Source: Bryoerythrophyllum caledonicum (taxonomy: Eukaryota > Streptophyta > Bryopsida > Pottiales > Pottiaceae). From it: a stretch of 64,000 nucleotides of DNA. The stretch covers positions 26,366,012-26,430,011 of the forward strand of contig OZ020521.1 of the NCBI GenBank assembly GCA_963971425.1, in the 5' to 3' direction. This document shows positions 20,884 to 33,126 of the stretch, piece after piece (position 1 is the first letter of the stretch; each line of letters starts with the position of its first letter). Below the pieces are notes generated by a model that was not told the DNA's origin, searched no databases, and saw only the letters and a program-made list of their open reading frames with translations. Both the position numbers and the translations under genes were made by a program.

Positions 20884-22165
20884 TGGAGAACCACAATTGT
20901 AACTCACCGGCGTACCTGCTAGAACGGAGTATGGGGGATACAGCGTTGGGGTCCGGGCGAACTGCGCTACACCTTGGTAGGTGGTAGGTGGATATGTTGG
21001 TGGCTAGAAGGCCTGCTTGTACCCGAGTTGTCGCAAGGGTGGATTGGTGGCTCGATAGGTTGGGACGACGCCTCGTCCTTGCGCGTACGAGGGAAGTACT
21101 TGGTAGACCAGGGCTTCCTCCTCCAATACCTCTTCCTCTTCCTTGGTCCAAAAGCTCGTCGTTCCGTCGGTATTGACAAGGTGCACCCTCCTCGGTCCGA
21201 ATTTTGGGCACTCCCGATTGGCATGTCCGGCCTTTCCGCACTTGGTACACCACACATTGGTTCTTACCGTGGGTATAGACCTTCCTGGTTGTGAGCCAAA
21301 TAAACCGCCCCTAAAGGGTGGCTTATCTTGAACACAAGCTCCCAATACGGGGCCTAGTTCCTTGTGCAACCAATCCTCAGCCCATTCACACACAACTTAT
21401 ACGAGCATGGTGACACGTCTCATGCTTACTTAGGTTCCTTGTGGTTGATTAGGGAGGTGGTCACTTAATCCAGCCTTTTAGTTGAACCCACCTTTGAACG
21501 GAGGTAACTTTTGCTCTAGAGCTCCGAATCCAATGTTTTCAACCCCCATGGGTTCGATTCAGCATCACGAACTTGATTAGACCCTTAAAGGTCAGCTCCA
21601 GGCTTAGGTGTGACCCTGGAATCAGTCGGCAGCAGACAGGCCCCCATATTTTCTACAGACTTATAATACCATTTATCTCCTTGACAATAACTCCGTTTCG
21701 TATGGTTGTTTTTTAAATTCTTATTAGTTTTTTGTGCTTAACATGATGGCAGCCTTCAATTAATCATTTGACTCGACCCTGGACCTCACAGCCAGCGACC
21801 AGCAGTGCACCTTCAACATACATGTTTACTCAAAAATTGTAACTAACCATTCACGTGCACGCCACATATACTTCACATGATTAACCCCACCTTAACACTA
21901 AGCTACGCATGAGCATCCCGCAGCGTTCTCTTATTCTTGTAGATTGATCACTTGGTTAAGTTGAGTTGATTGCAACCCGAATTCTAGTGAAATTTTGACA
22001 GCGCTTCCGCGTGACGTGTGTGACTAGAAAATTAGGGTTCCCTTATGCACAAGGAATTGACTACTAGCCGGGGGGAAGGAGAGGCTCCCTGGTTTGATTC
22101 AATTCACCCTCCTTCCTTCAGTTCTTCGTGCTTCAGCTGATCTCGTCCTCTTCGTGTTCTGCTCT
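20884..22165 (-). mobile_element. Fragment of nested Ty3 elements (A gag piece plus B LTR), duplicate of 35197-36483
   Basis: From 20884 to 21289 it encodes, on the minus strand, the CCHC zinc-knuckle part of element-A gag (CTKCGKAGHANREC). From 21290 it continues as the start of a family-B LTR (TGTGAGCC). The same junction occurs at 35608. The two copies differ at only about eight positions in 1.28 kb. The left edge is the CACTA insertion, and the right edge breaks where the truncated TTAA element begins. It is an incomplete fossil, young relative to the other copy. Confidence 0.85.
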
Positions 22166-22194
22166 TCGTGATTATTGTCATTTCACGATTATTT

Positions 22195-22725
22195 CATTTA
22201 TTGTCATTTCACGTTTTATTTTTTGTGAACTACGTATGTATTCAAATGATAATCCAAATGGTCAATAAGAAGGTTTTCACCACATATTGTTGTTGAAAGA
22301 ATATAAAGTGAAAAATATGAAGATCTCTAGGTTTTATGTAGAAAAGATGAATTTTTTTTCCCCCGTTGCCCGAAATTGTGTGAAAATGTTTGACTTGGAA
22401 TAAAATGCCTTTTTACACTAAAGACAAGAATTTTTTTTGGAAATTTACATAAACGGAAATATTCTTTATATGTGTGAAAAATCTCAATGTCAATAGGAAC
22501 TTTTGTCAAAAATTTTGGAGGTGCCCAGAGTCCCCACTTTTGGCTTTAAGTGGTATTAACTTTCAAACCATAAATCCAAAATAATACAAAAAAAATATCT
22601 CCACAAAGCTCTTATCAGATCCTATCTTGAAAAAAAAATCAATTAGAAAGGAATTTTTTTGTCGAATTATAGGTACATGCCCAAAATCCAAAATGACCCC
22701 GGGGGGACGTTTGGTTACTTAGGGG
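22195..22725. mobile_element. Truncated TTAA-type non-autonomous element
   Basis: Matches the reverse complement of about 56888-57410 inside the complete TTAA element at 56882-57814, including the CCCCGGGGGGACG segment. Its preserved end (complement CCCCTAAGTAACC) is followed by TTAA at 22726-22729. The opposite end is missing where it meets the LTR fragment near 22165-22200. Confidence 0.75.
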
Positions 22726-22729
22726 TTAA

Positions 22730-23360
22730 TCCTTTTTCTCTTCCTTATTGTTTTTACTTTTAGGTTTTATTTTTTATTTTATCTTCTACCCTTTGTTTCC
22801 TTTTCTTTTCTCCTTCTTTTTCCTTTCTCTTTCTCCTTCTTCTTCTATCTCTATTTCCTCCTAATTCTTCTAAGTCTACTTTCTCCTTCCTCTTCTATGT
22901 CTAAATTTTTCCTTCTTCTTTCCTTCTCTTTCTAATTTTATTGTTTTTCTTTTTCTTTTCTTCTATTACTAATTTTTTTGGTGAGGTATAACCTCCTTTA
23001 AACTCTATCCATCTCCAACCTTTTTCTCCCACTATTCTAATTTATCTCCTAAAATTTGGTCATCCATCTACGATTAATTGCTACGTGTTCGCACCAACTT
23101 TGGTGAACAACCACCTAATTAACTAGTAAAATACTACTGAAGGACCTCCTAAATCCCTGTCTCTTTTCCTCCTCGCACCTAAAGTCGTCTATAATAACCC
23201 AAACCTCCTTCCACTAATTTGGTGAAGTATTCTGGGTTTTTAACACTACTAACCGCCTGTCGTGGCTAACTTCTAACTAAAACATATTTACCACTATAGG
23301 TCAAATTGACAGTCTTTATGTTTTGCAAATGAAGGCCTCAAAATCCGACAACCCACGGTT
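22730..23360. other. Pyrimidine-rich and unassigned sequence
   Basis: 22730-22975 is a strong T/C-rich tract like those in the LTR-B interiors at 1060-1240 and 37500-37760. 22980-23360 has no match I could see within the window and no open frame. It could be the rest of a degraded LTR. Confidence 0.4.
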
Positions 23361-23369
23361 ATAGGCAGA

Positions 23370-23513
23370 GATATAAATTTAATAATAGAAATATTCGGAA
23401 AAATATTCGAATATATTCCTATTTTTAGTTTGAAATATTTATTTTTAGTAAGTTTATGCTCATTGCTCATGAAATCACCGCTCACCGCTCATCGCTCACC
23501 GCTCATTGCTCAC
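23370..23513. repeat. Terminal-type repeat with ATTCGAATAT and CCGCTCA motifs
   Basis: An AT-rich part with AATATTCGGAAAAATATTCG is followed by five tandem GCTCA(C/T)(C/T)G-like units (23470-23512). The same two parts occur in inverse order and orientation at 56434-56560. This looks like one end of an unnamed DNA transposon family, possibly hAT-like given the short subterminal repeats. Confidence 0.5.
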
Positions 23514-24299
23514 AAACAAACGTCGTTGCAAATATGGAGGTTTAGGTTTTGGCGGCGACCTCTTCTTCCGCTGAATTTGTATGTTCGAGCCTTGTGTTGG
23601 TAGTGCGTTGGGTAGAGATTGCGTTGACGACTGAGGGTGTGCTCTAATGGGGAGGAAAGGAGGGAAGAAGAGAGCGATGGAGGTAGAAGAGGCTGAGGTG
23701 CACGCGAGGGAATCGCTGATTGGGGAACCTCTAGTCTCAACTGTATCTAGAAAGAAGTGTAGAGGAAGGAAAGGAAGAATGGCTAGAAAGGGTAGCAAAA
23801 GAGAGGGGTTGACTGACAGTGAGAAGGCGGAGGCCATTGTTTTCAGAAGGTTGAAGGTAAGATTCTAACGTCCATTGAACTGAATTGAGGTCCGGTTAGG
23901 GTTTTGGGTTCTTTGTGATTTAGAGTATTTTGCTAACTAGTTGTGGGTTTTCTTAGAAGATGAGACTCGATAGGGCGGAGCAGACCCCGCCAGCCGATTA
24001 CGAAGACAACAACCCTAGTCAGATTGGAGATGCGGCGGGGTTAGCTGATGACGTCGATATTGCCAGCGACAAAGGCGATGCGTAGAATCTGCCCGCGGTA
24101 ATGGAGTCCAAAGATGAAGAAGACGTGGAGGAGGACGAATTGGAAAGTACGCGGAAAGGTAAGATGACCACTAACCAAGAGGACTGTCCAGATGATGCGG
24201 CCGAAGAAGACACGGAGGACGATGATGCGGACGACGTTGTTGACGTTTCGAGCAATGAGGAGGATGATGATGCAGACGAGAACCAGGAAATAAGAGCGG

Positions 24300-27067
24300 T
24301 GTGAGCCCAAAAATAGACCCCCTAAGAGAATCCATTTTTAAACCTACAAGGTCCTATTGTTGCACCACTTAAACCATTCCTTATGCTTAACCACACATTC
24401 TACTCTTACTGGATTCGGATCCTTGGCATATCTATTTATACATTTAGAATTTAATAATACTATTATCTTAATCCAGTTAAGTGAATTCGATTAACCTTTC
24501 CTTGTAATCAAATACTCGACTCTGGATGAATCTAAATAGGTCTAAGTAATTATTTAATTATTTGTTACCTAATTATTATGGTTATTAGTTATTATGATTA
24601 TTATAATTATTTTTTATTATTTTTATCATTTTATTTTTATTATTTAGTTATTTGTTTTCTTTTTCTTTTTCTTTTTGAGTTTTAGGTCAGCTGATCAGGC
24701 CTGATCCAGACCCTGGTTGGAGCAGCAACTTCGGCAGCCCTTATCTTTTGATTCGGGACTCCGAATACCAAAAAAATTCCTCTTAAAATGATCACCAGCT
24801 CAATTCCAACTTGGATAAACCACTAAATACCTAATTTGAGATTGATACCGGCCTCCACCAGCAGTCGCAGCGGACAGTCCCTGTGAGTCCCAGGTTTTGT
24901 GTTTTTTTTCTCAAACATCTTAACTTCCTAGGGTTAACTCCGAATTGAGCGTTTTCAACTTCTAATCATATTAGTTTTTCGTGCTCTTGACGATGGACTC
25001 CTCAGAATGTCCAACCAGACCTTGAGGACTGCCACATACAGACGGACAGCGGCGACTCAACAACCACAACAAGTATTCACAACTTCCTCGTGAGTTCACA
25101 CCTCATTCAATTGGGAACACCATTCACCAAATTCTCAACGATTCCAGCAAGCACCAACTTACAAGCATCGGCATTCTTGCATCGGCCAGCGAGCAATCAT
25201 CACCAAGTTTTGGAACCCTAATGAAAAAAAAAATCCTCCAGCGCTTCCGCACAAGTTTAGAGATCCCACAAATTCAATCAACACAAGAAGGAACTGCAAC
25301 GACCGCATGCATGTGGGAATTAGGGAAAGTAGCTTCACCCAGGAAATACTCCCTGGTCCGAGCGCTGCAGCCTCTTCTCGCCTGGATCCTCCAACTCGAG
25401 TCTTCTCAGCTCGCGGCACCTTCACACCACCGCGCACGCACACGGCTCCACGATCACCGACGCCGACCTTAAACAGCGCCTCCACACCGAAGCTCCCACC
25501 GCAGGAGCACTCCAGCGCGCTCTCTCAAACCACAAAAAAAACGGCCCTCTCTCCCGAGCTCAGAACCAGACCTCGTGATCACAATCACGGACCCTTGCGC
25601 GCACAGGTGCGCCCCTCGCCGAGCAGCCTTCCGGAACAGAGCCCCAGCTCGTGCAAGCTCCCTTCGCACGCCCTCGCGGCGCACACACACTCAACCAAAA
25701 AACAGCCGACAAAAGAAAAAGAAAAAAAACGAGAGCTCGAGCTCCGATCTTCGCGCACACACACAAGAAACAGAGAGCCAGCTCTCCTCGTGCGCCGGTG
25801 CGCACCCTCCAGCTCCCCGAAACACGAGACCTCCTCGCGCGCAGCAGGTGCCGACCCCGGCACTTCACAAAAAAAACGGCGAGACTCTCCTCGCGCACAT
25901 GAGCGGTTCAGCTCCCAAGGAAGTGAAGAGCCAGTCCCCGCGCGCTCTCCTCCAGCTCGCGCAGGAGCCTCTTCTCCAAAAAAAAACACAGAGAGGCCAG
26001 CTCTCCCTCGCGCCCAGGGCGCACACACCACCAACAACAAAAAAAAAAAAAAAACCCAACCCAAAGAAAAAAAACGAGAGCTCCAGCCCTCCCTCCTGCT
26101 CGCAAGAGCTCCTCCTCGCTCCAAAAACGGCCCCCCGAAAAACCCGTGAGCTCCAGCTCCCTCGCCAGCGACTCAGCCTGGCTGGTTTCTATTTTTTTCC
26201 CTTTTTTTTTTTTCTTTTTCTTTCGATCCTTCTCGTTTTTCTTCCCCGACAAGACTGGCTTAGTTTAATGAGCCAGCCCATGACCTCCCACTGAAGAGCA
26301 GGATTGGCTACTTCCAGCCGTTTTGGCAGGGTTTAAATTTATCACGAACCTTAATTCGCCGCTTTGCTCCTGACAAGCCGCTCTAAAATTAACTCCATGG
26401 TGACAAGGATTGTCATGTGGCATGTGCATGGAGAAGCACATCCAACCACTTCCTTTTTCTTTTTTTCTTTTTTTTTTTCCTTTTTCTTTTTCTTTTGATT
26501 TTTTAAAGACTATTACACTAGATCTAGTGCTAACTACTGATGATTTGCAATTTACTTCTAACTTCAAAAACAAACCACACAGCTGGACTCCCAGCACCCT
26601 AATTAGTCTACCTGAATTTTCCTAGCATTTTTGGAGTTCCTTAAGTATTTTTCCCGAGTGGTCAACCCGTTGATCAACTAGTCAACCCCTATAATAAAAT
26701 AGCAATTCAACTCGGAAAATTCTAGAAATTTTACCACTACTTCTACCTGCTAGGAGACACTCTTCCAATTTTTCCCCATATTTTTTTACCCATTTCTCAA
26801 TTTTTGGTCATTTTCCAAGGACTTCCTTCCCATTTTTCATCTTTCTCTTCATTTCCATTCCACTTCCACTACACTTTTAAGTATATTAGTAGGGAGGAGG
26901 AAAAAATAGGGAACTTAGTGTCCCATCATGGCACTAGGCCTATTAATCTAGGACTTTGACTCTAATAGGTGGGTTGACCACCAATTTAGCTAAATTTTGG
27001 TTAATACTATCAAGAAAACTCGAAAAAATGAAGAAAAAAGAGTGAGGGCCCACTTTGGCCACTCACA
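24300..27067 (-). mobile_element. Solo LTR of family B (copy B3)
   Basis: Starts TGTGAGCCC and ends ACTCACA, and is flanked by a perfect 5-bp duplication AGCGG (24295-24299 and 27068-27072). No internal retroelement sequence is present. Its interior includes a leader-like block (about 24950-25090) shared with other B LTRs and a GC-rich, Ser/Arg-codon-like repetitive part (25380-26160). At 2.77 kb it is typical in length for this family. Strand is inferred from the other copies. Confidence 0.85.
25380..26160. repeat. GAGCTC/CTCGCGC-rich degenerate array in LTR B3
   Basis: Repeats built on AGCTC, CTCGCGCAC and poly-A spacers of irregular length, open in several frames on both strands because of composition. 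It sits where other B LTRs carry tandem arrays. No protein is proposed. Confidence 0.6.
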
Positions 27068-28088
27068 AGCGGACACAATAGGAGCCCTCATTTGTCTTGA
27101 CGAGGAGGGGAACAGAACGGAAGCAACTGAAGGATCGGAGGAAGGAACGGAACGGAAGAAAGGAAGGGGTCGGAAGAGGGATACATCATCGGACGAAGAC
27201 GTGGGTCTACTTGGAAACGATCCCGACCTTGACATCAAAGAAGTTGAGAAACGAATGGGACTGGCGTACAACCCGGATGCTTTCGCCGCCATTCATATGA
27301 TGCGTCGAAACCCATTTGAGAAGTTTCCCCGGCTTCAAATTCCTCTGTGTAATATGTTGCCAATGCAGGAGCTCCGAGTAGTTCACAACAATGACAAGTT
27401 GCGGCTCATGGGTGAATTCCAGCACGGAATTCTTCCAGATAATGCGGTCTTCTACGTTGCCGCGACCGGACGGAACGGGGAGGAGGCTGTGGTCACAAGC
27501 AGCTTGAAGAGTAATTGGTTGCGAGAGTGGAACATTGTCAACGATGAGTTCGAGAGAACATTGGTACGAGACCTGGACCTAATGGAGCTCTTTGGCAAGA
27601 TGTTTTTCATTTAGGATGGAAATCACCGACACGAAGCTTGGATGGAAGTTATGAACACGAGTAAGGCATGTGACCAAGCTTTTCACATGGTTCATGGTTG
27701 GCCTGAATGCACTGTGCTTGACATCACTGCAAGTGGCTATCCAAAAATCATGGCCGCGATGCAGGCCGTTAACAGGGTGTTTTACTTCATGAATTCATGA
27801 ATTCTCTCATGACTTCCCGTTTTCTCTATAACGTTGTCTAAGCTGATTAGGGTGTGTCTTTCCAGCGCCAACGAGAGATCATATATAAAAACAAATACAA
27901 TGCACTTATTAGACCGAGTAAGCATATTTGGACGAAGGCCGTTGCAGTATTTTGCAGACTTGATTCCTAAGGCCAAGTACAAGCAGTGCCTCGAAAGGGC
28001 TCTGGATCATGGTATCCAATTCCTGCATCCCAAATGGTGAAGATATTATTCCATGTATGATTCCAAATAACATTTGTTTGGTGTTTTG

Positions 28089-28322
28089 TATCAAGGACAA
28101 CAAATCATTAATTCAATTAATGTTATTAAAGAATTAAATACAAGATTTCAACATGGTATGCATAGAAGGAGTTGACAAGACTAATTGTCTTGTCAACATT
28201 TTTGGCATTTAACCTTTCACAAGATTGATTGTTTGTAACTTCCAAAACTAATTCTAAACCTAAGCCTATTCTTAAACCTAACCAAAATCTAATCTTGAAC
28301 TAACCTAAAGATATCCGTGACA
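28089..28322 (-). repeat. 3' LTR of element D
   Basis: 234 bp; on the minus strand it begins TGTCACGGATATC. Contains the internal palindrome TTGACAAGAC...GTCTTGTCAA. Confidence 0.88.
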
Positions 28323-31300
28323 TCACCTCCCCTCTAGCGACGAGTTCTAGGAGGAGCGGATTTTGGCTTTTCAAGATTTTTTTTATGGAAACTAGTAAGC
28401 TTTTTAGAAGCATTTTGAAGATTTGATGCAGGCTCCCATGTACGTTTACCTATATCATAACCCTTCCAATGAACAAGATATTCTAAATGGTTTCCTTTTA
28501 TTCGAGAGTCTAATACCTCTTCTACTTCATATTCCCACTCGTTGTTAACTTCAATTGGTGGAGGGGGTGGTAAAACCCTCCCTTCAATTGTATTTTTGTA
28601 ATGAGGCTCCAATAGAGAGACGTGAAAAACAGGGTGAATTTTCATAGCAATTGGAAGTTTTAAGCGGAAAGAAACATGGTTGATTTGTTTGATAATTGGA
28701 AATGGTCCTAATCTTTGGTAGTCAAGTTTTTTAGATGGTCTCGTAGTTTGAATATTACGTCGAAGAAGCCAAACTTGATCCCCAACTTTAAATGAAGGTT
28801 GAACTTTGCGACGAACATCTGCATATTCTTTATAATGATCTTGAGCTTCTTGAAGTTGGAATCTAAGTTCATTATGAATGGTAGCCATGTGCCCTACAAG
28901 GTCTTCAACTGCTGGACTTCCAACCATCTTTACTTGAAACGGGTCTCTTTTCGGATGTTGACCATAATTTGAAAAAAAAGGAATTTGCTTAGTTGATGAA
29001 TGTAAGGTATTATTATAAGCAAACTCTGCCAATGGTAAAAGATCTTTCCAATCATCTTGATGGTAATTAATAGTGCAACGTAAATATTGTTCTAAAATTT
29101 GGTTTACTCGTTCAGTTTGCCCATCAGTCTCGGGATGATAAGCTGAAGAAAGATTAATTTTGACTTTTAAAAGTTCAAAGAATTTTTTTCAAAACTTTGA
29201 AATAAATTGTGGGCCTCGATCAGAGACAATATCGTTAGGAAGACCGTGGATACGATAAATATTGTCTAAAAACAATTTTGCCGTTTCTTCACCAGTAATT
29301 GATTTTTTACAAGGAATAAAATGTGACATTTTGGTAAAACGGTCAACTATTACAAGAATAGAATCAAAATTATGTGAATTTGGAAGATCAATAATGAAAT
29401 TCATTGATAATGATGTCCAAGGTCTTTCTAGAATAGGTAGTGGCTGCAAAAGTCCATATGGACGATGGAGTGTACATTTAGCACGGGAACAAATATTACA
29501 TGATTTGGTATAATCTTTTATAAATTTCCACATTTGTGGCCACCAATAGTCTCTTGATATTAATTCAAGTGTTTTGTTGTACCCAAAATGTCCAGCACTT
29601 GGAAAATCGTGACGTGCCTGAAGAATTTGTAGTCTTGAAGTTCCGGGAGGAACATATAACAAGCCTTTATAAAATAATAATTCATCTTTAAATTCGAAAT
29701 CCTTGCTCCCTTCTAATTCCAATTGTGTCTTTACATTTTTTACAAGAGGATCTTGTTTAAGGATTTTTTGAATTTCTTCAATAAGTGGACAATTTTTTGG
29801 AATAGAAGTGACTAACAAATGGAGGCTCAAATGTTCAGGTCGTAGAATGATGGTTTTTTGTTGATGGTATATTTCATCTCCTTCTTTAGGGGCAAGGTAA
29901 GAACGACGTGATAAAGCATCAGATTTTCCTTGTTGACTACCAGGTCGATAAGTAATAACAAAGTCAAATCTTGATAAAGACATACTCCAACAAGCCTGAC
30001 GTCGATTTAAAACCTTGGCAGTCATAAAATATTCCAGATTTTTGTGGTCTGTATAGACGATGATTTGATGTTGAGCACCTTCCAAAAAATGACGCCAAAC
30101 TTCAAAAGAAGCCACAATTGCTAATAATTCTTTATCATGAATTTCATAATTAATTTCTCATGCTGTAAACTTTCTAGAATAGAATGCAACTGGATGAAGA
30201 TAATTGTCATCACCATATTGAGATAAGATAGCTCCAAATGCATAATCTGAGGCATCAGTTTCTAAAAAGAAAGGTTTGGTAAAATCAACATGCATCAAAA
30301 CAGGTGCAATAGAAAAAGCTATTTTAAGCTTATCAAAAGCTTCTTGTGTTTGATCATTTCAAGTAAAATTTTCTTTGCCAGTGAGTCGTGTCAATGGTGC
30401 TGCAATTTTAGAGTAGTCATTAATAAAAATTCTATAAAAGTTGGCAAAGCCAAGGAAACATTGCACATCACGAAGAATAGAAGGTATTGCCCATTCAACA
30501 ATAGTTTGTACCTTTTTAGGATCCATTGATACACCATATGGGGAGAGTATATATCCCACCCACTCTACTTGATATTGGTGAAATTCACATTTTTCTAATT
30601 TTGCATAAAGGCCCATTTCTCGAAGTTTTTGTAAAACCAAACGGACATGTTTTTCATGGTCTTTTTCATTGTTTGAAAAAATCAAAATGTCATCAAGGTA
30701 AATTACCACAAAGTTATCAAGATATTCCCGAAAAATGTCATTCATCATATGTTGAAATACGGCCGGGGCATTAGTTAATCCAAATGGCATAACAAGATAC
30801 TCAAAAAGACCATACCTTGTTCGAAAGGCTGTTTTCCATTCGTCACCTTCTTTAATGCGTATTAAATTGTAAGCTCCCCTCAAATCAATTTTTGTATAAA
30901 TTTTAGCACCTCCAACACGATCCAAAAGATTTGAAATTAATGGTAAGGGGTACCGGTTTTTAATTGTCAATTTATTGAGGCCTCTATAATCCACGTACAT
31001 ACGAAGCGAACCATCCTTTTTTTTACAAATAATATAGGTGCTCCAGCCGGTGACTTTGAATGTCGTATGAATTTTTTATCAAGATTATCACTAATGTACT
31101 CCTGTAATTCTACAAGTTCATTTTCTGATAAGTTGTAAATTGGTCCAAATGGAGGTTGAGCACCTTGTTGAAGATCAATAGCACAATCATATGGCCGATG
31201 TTCTGGAAGTATGTCCGCATTTTTCTTTTCAAATACATCTATAAAATCTTGATATTGAATAGGAATATGATTGCATGATTTACAATTTTCCTTTATTGAT

Positions 31301-33111
31301 AAAGCATAAACTGCAAAAGTTGTCCCACCTTGTTGAAGATCAATAGCACAATCATATGGCCGATGTTCTGGAAGTATGTCCGCACTTTTCTTTTCAAATA
31401 CATCTATAAAATCTTGGTATTGAATAGGAATATGATTGCATGATTTACAATTTTCCTTTATTGGTAAAGCATAAACTGCAAAAGTTGTCCCACCTTTGGC
31501 TATACGCATAAAAGCTTGAGCTCCAACCATCAAAGGGTTTTTGCATTTATTCCTATTATGAATATTTTTAAATTGATCTTCCCTTGAACATCTTCTATTT
31601 TTATATTGCCATTGATTTTTTTTAAAAAAATCTTCTGCATTTTTAAGAGTCGTTTTTAACATATTGCAATTTTCTGAAAATTTCAGTTCTCTTTTTTGCC
31701 AATCTATTTTGGGGTTATAAACTTCTAACCAATTTTGTCCTAAAATCACAGGATTACTGGGCGATTTAATGATATTGAAAGAAACTTTACATAAAAAATT
31801 ATTCAAAAAAATATCTAACGGCATAGATTCGTGGGTTACTATTCCAGATTCAATTGTCCTACCATCAACAACTTCTACTTGTGCTGGTTTATTTCTGTGT
31901 GTCATTGGTAATTTATATTTTTTAATAAAATCAACATCCATAAAAGAAGCCGTAGCTCCAGAGTCTATAAGAGCATTAGTATCAATTTCCTTTCCATTTT
32001 TAAAGATTTTAATAGGAATTAAAAAACATTGAACGGGATCTGTAGTTACTAGAGAACCTTGTGATTTTTCTTCGTAGTTCAGTCGTAAGGTCCCTATTGA
32101 GACTGAACACTTGTGTTTTTTTGGTCAACTTGTGTGTTAAGCTTGGTTTCTCTAATATGAAATTGAGTTGGCTTTTTAGGGAAATTTGGGAGCTTGTGAT
32201 TTTTACTTCCACAATAAAAACACAACCCCTCTTTTTTTCGACGCTCTCTTTCCTCATATGATAACGGACCCTTAATTTGAGTCATATCAATTTGCATAGG
32301 GTCACCTACTTTAATATCATTAAATTCATTATTTGAAGGTAACGTTGATGATGATATCAGTGGTGGATGGTTAAATAAACTACTTTTTTTTTCTTGTCTT
32401 CTTAAAAATAGCCTATTCTCACATTTTACAGCTTGTGTGATGGCCTCAGATAAAGAAGTAGCATCATTTAAGGTAAGTAACAAATCTTTTACATCTTCAC
32501 GTAATCCCCACTGAAATTGACGAATAAGAGCCATTTCCGATCCCCAATCAATATCACATGATAATTGTCTAAATTCAGAGGCATAAATTGTGGCTGATCG
32601 TCCACCTTAACGCAAACTTCTAATTTTTTGATCTGCAACTTTTTTCTTATCTACTTCCCCAAAGCAAGCAGCAAATTCCTCCATAAATCCTTCAAAATCA
32701 TATAATAATGGTGAATTTTTTTCTAAAATAGGAGAAAACCAATCCAAAGCGGTGCCAGTGAGTAATGTTCCAATTAATCCAACTTGTGAGGCTGGGGTTG
32801 GATAATGAAGTGGTTGCATAAATATAAATAATCGAACTTGATTTGCAAAACCTCGAAATTTAGTACGATCTCCATTAAATTTCTCTGGAAGGCTTAATTT
32901 AGGTTCTTTATAGTTTGTTCTTTGAGATGTTGTAGGATCAAATTGTTCTTGAGATCCACCAACCCCGTAAGACATTGGAATTGCTTGAGATTCTTGTAAT
33001 TTCTTCATAGCTTCACGAAGTTGTTCAATTTCTAATTTTAAATCTTCTACATATGCCTTGTTGGTTGAAATTTGATTGTCTTCATTTGCCATCTTCACCA
33101 CAAATAAGGTG

Positions 33112-33124
33112 TTAGTCTTGTCAA
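33112..33124 (-). other. Probable self-primer binding site of element D
   Basis: Just inside the 5' LTR, the minus strand reads TTGACAAGACTAA. This 13-mer is an exact complement of TTAGTCTTGTCAA in the LTR itself (minus strand of 33210-33222 and of 28172-28184). No tRNA-type TGG site is present. Self-priming of this kind is established for Tf1 and relatives. Confidence 0.6.
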
Positions 33125-33126
33125 AC

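Larger units (their letters stand above)
23647..28040 (+). pseudogene. Second ParB-like gene, pseudogenised and split by a solo LTR
   Basis: Exon 1 (23647-23856) encodes a very basic start (MGRKGGKKRAME ... RKKCRGRKGRMARKG). A GTAAGA donor and a TCTTAG acceptor lead in phase to exon 2 at 23957, acidic (DEEDVEEDELES). The coding sequence is interrupted at 24299 by a 2.77-kb LTR and resumes in the same frame at 27073. After it comes a conserved region with LCNMLPMQELRVVHN and then FFI, a stop, and DGNHRHEAW, the canonical ParB/DGQHR-type motif, followed by KIMAAMQAVN. In-frame TAG codons occur at 24083 and 27612; the latter replaces a likely Trp. Further exons may lie near 27872-28040. Spacing of the motif region matches that of the gene at 4895-6341. 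Confidence 0.55.

Noticed and set aside
20974-21331. Plus-strand frames (up to 106 residues) duplicated at 35292-35649
   Set aside because: They are shadows of the minus-strand retroelement gag zinc-knuckle region; duplication reflects the repeated element, not a conserved gene.
25307-26294. Overlapping 180-280-residue frames on both strands
   Set aside because: They lie in the GC-rich repetitive interior of solo LTR B3; several frames are open at once because of composition and none has a recognisable domain.
5499-27614. Reassignment of TAG to a sense codon, since several in-frame TAGs interrupt good frames
   Set aside because: TAG also ends apparently intact frames (TNP2 at 19703, MULE at 58048), TAA and TGA interruptions occur too, and all fit cytosine deamination.
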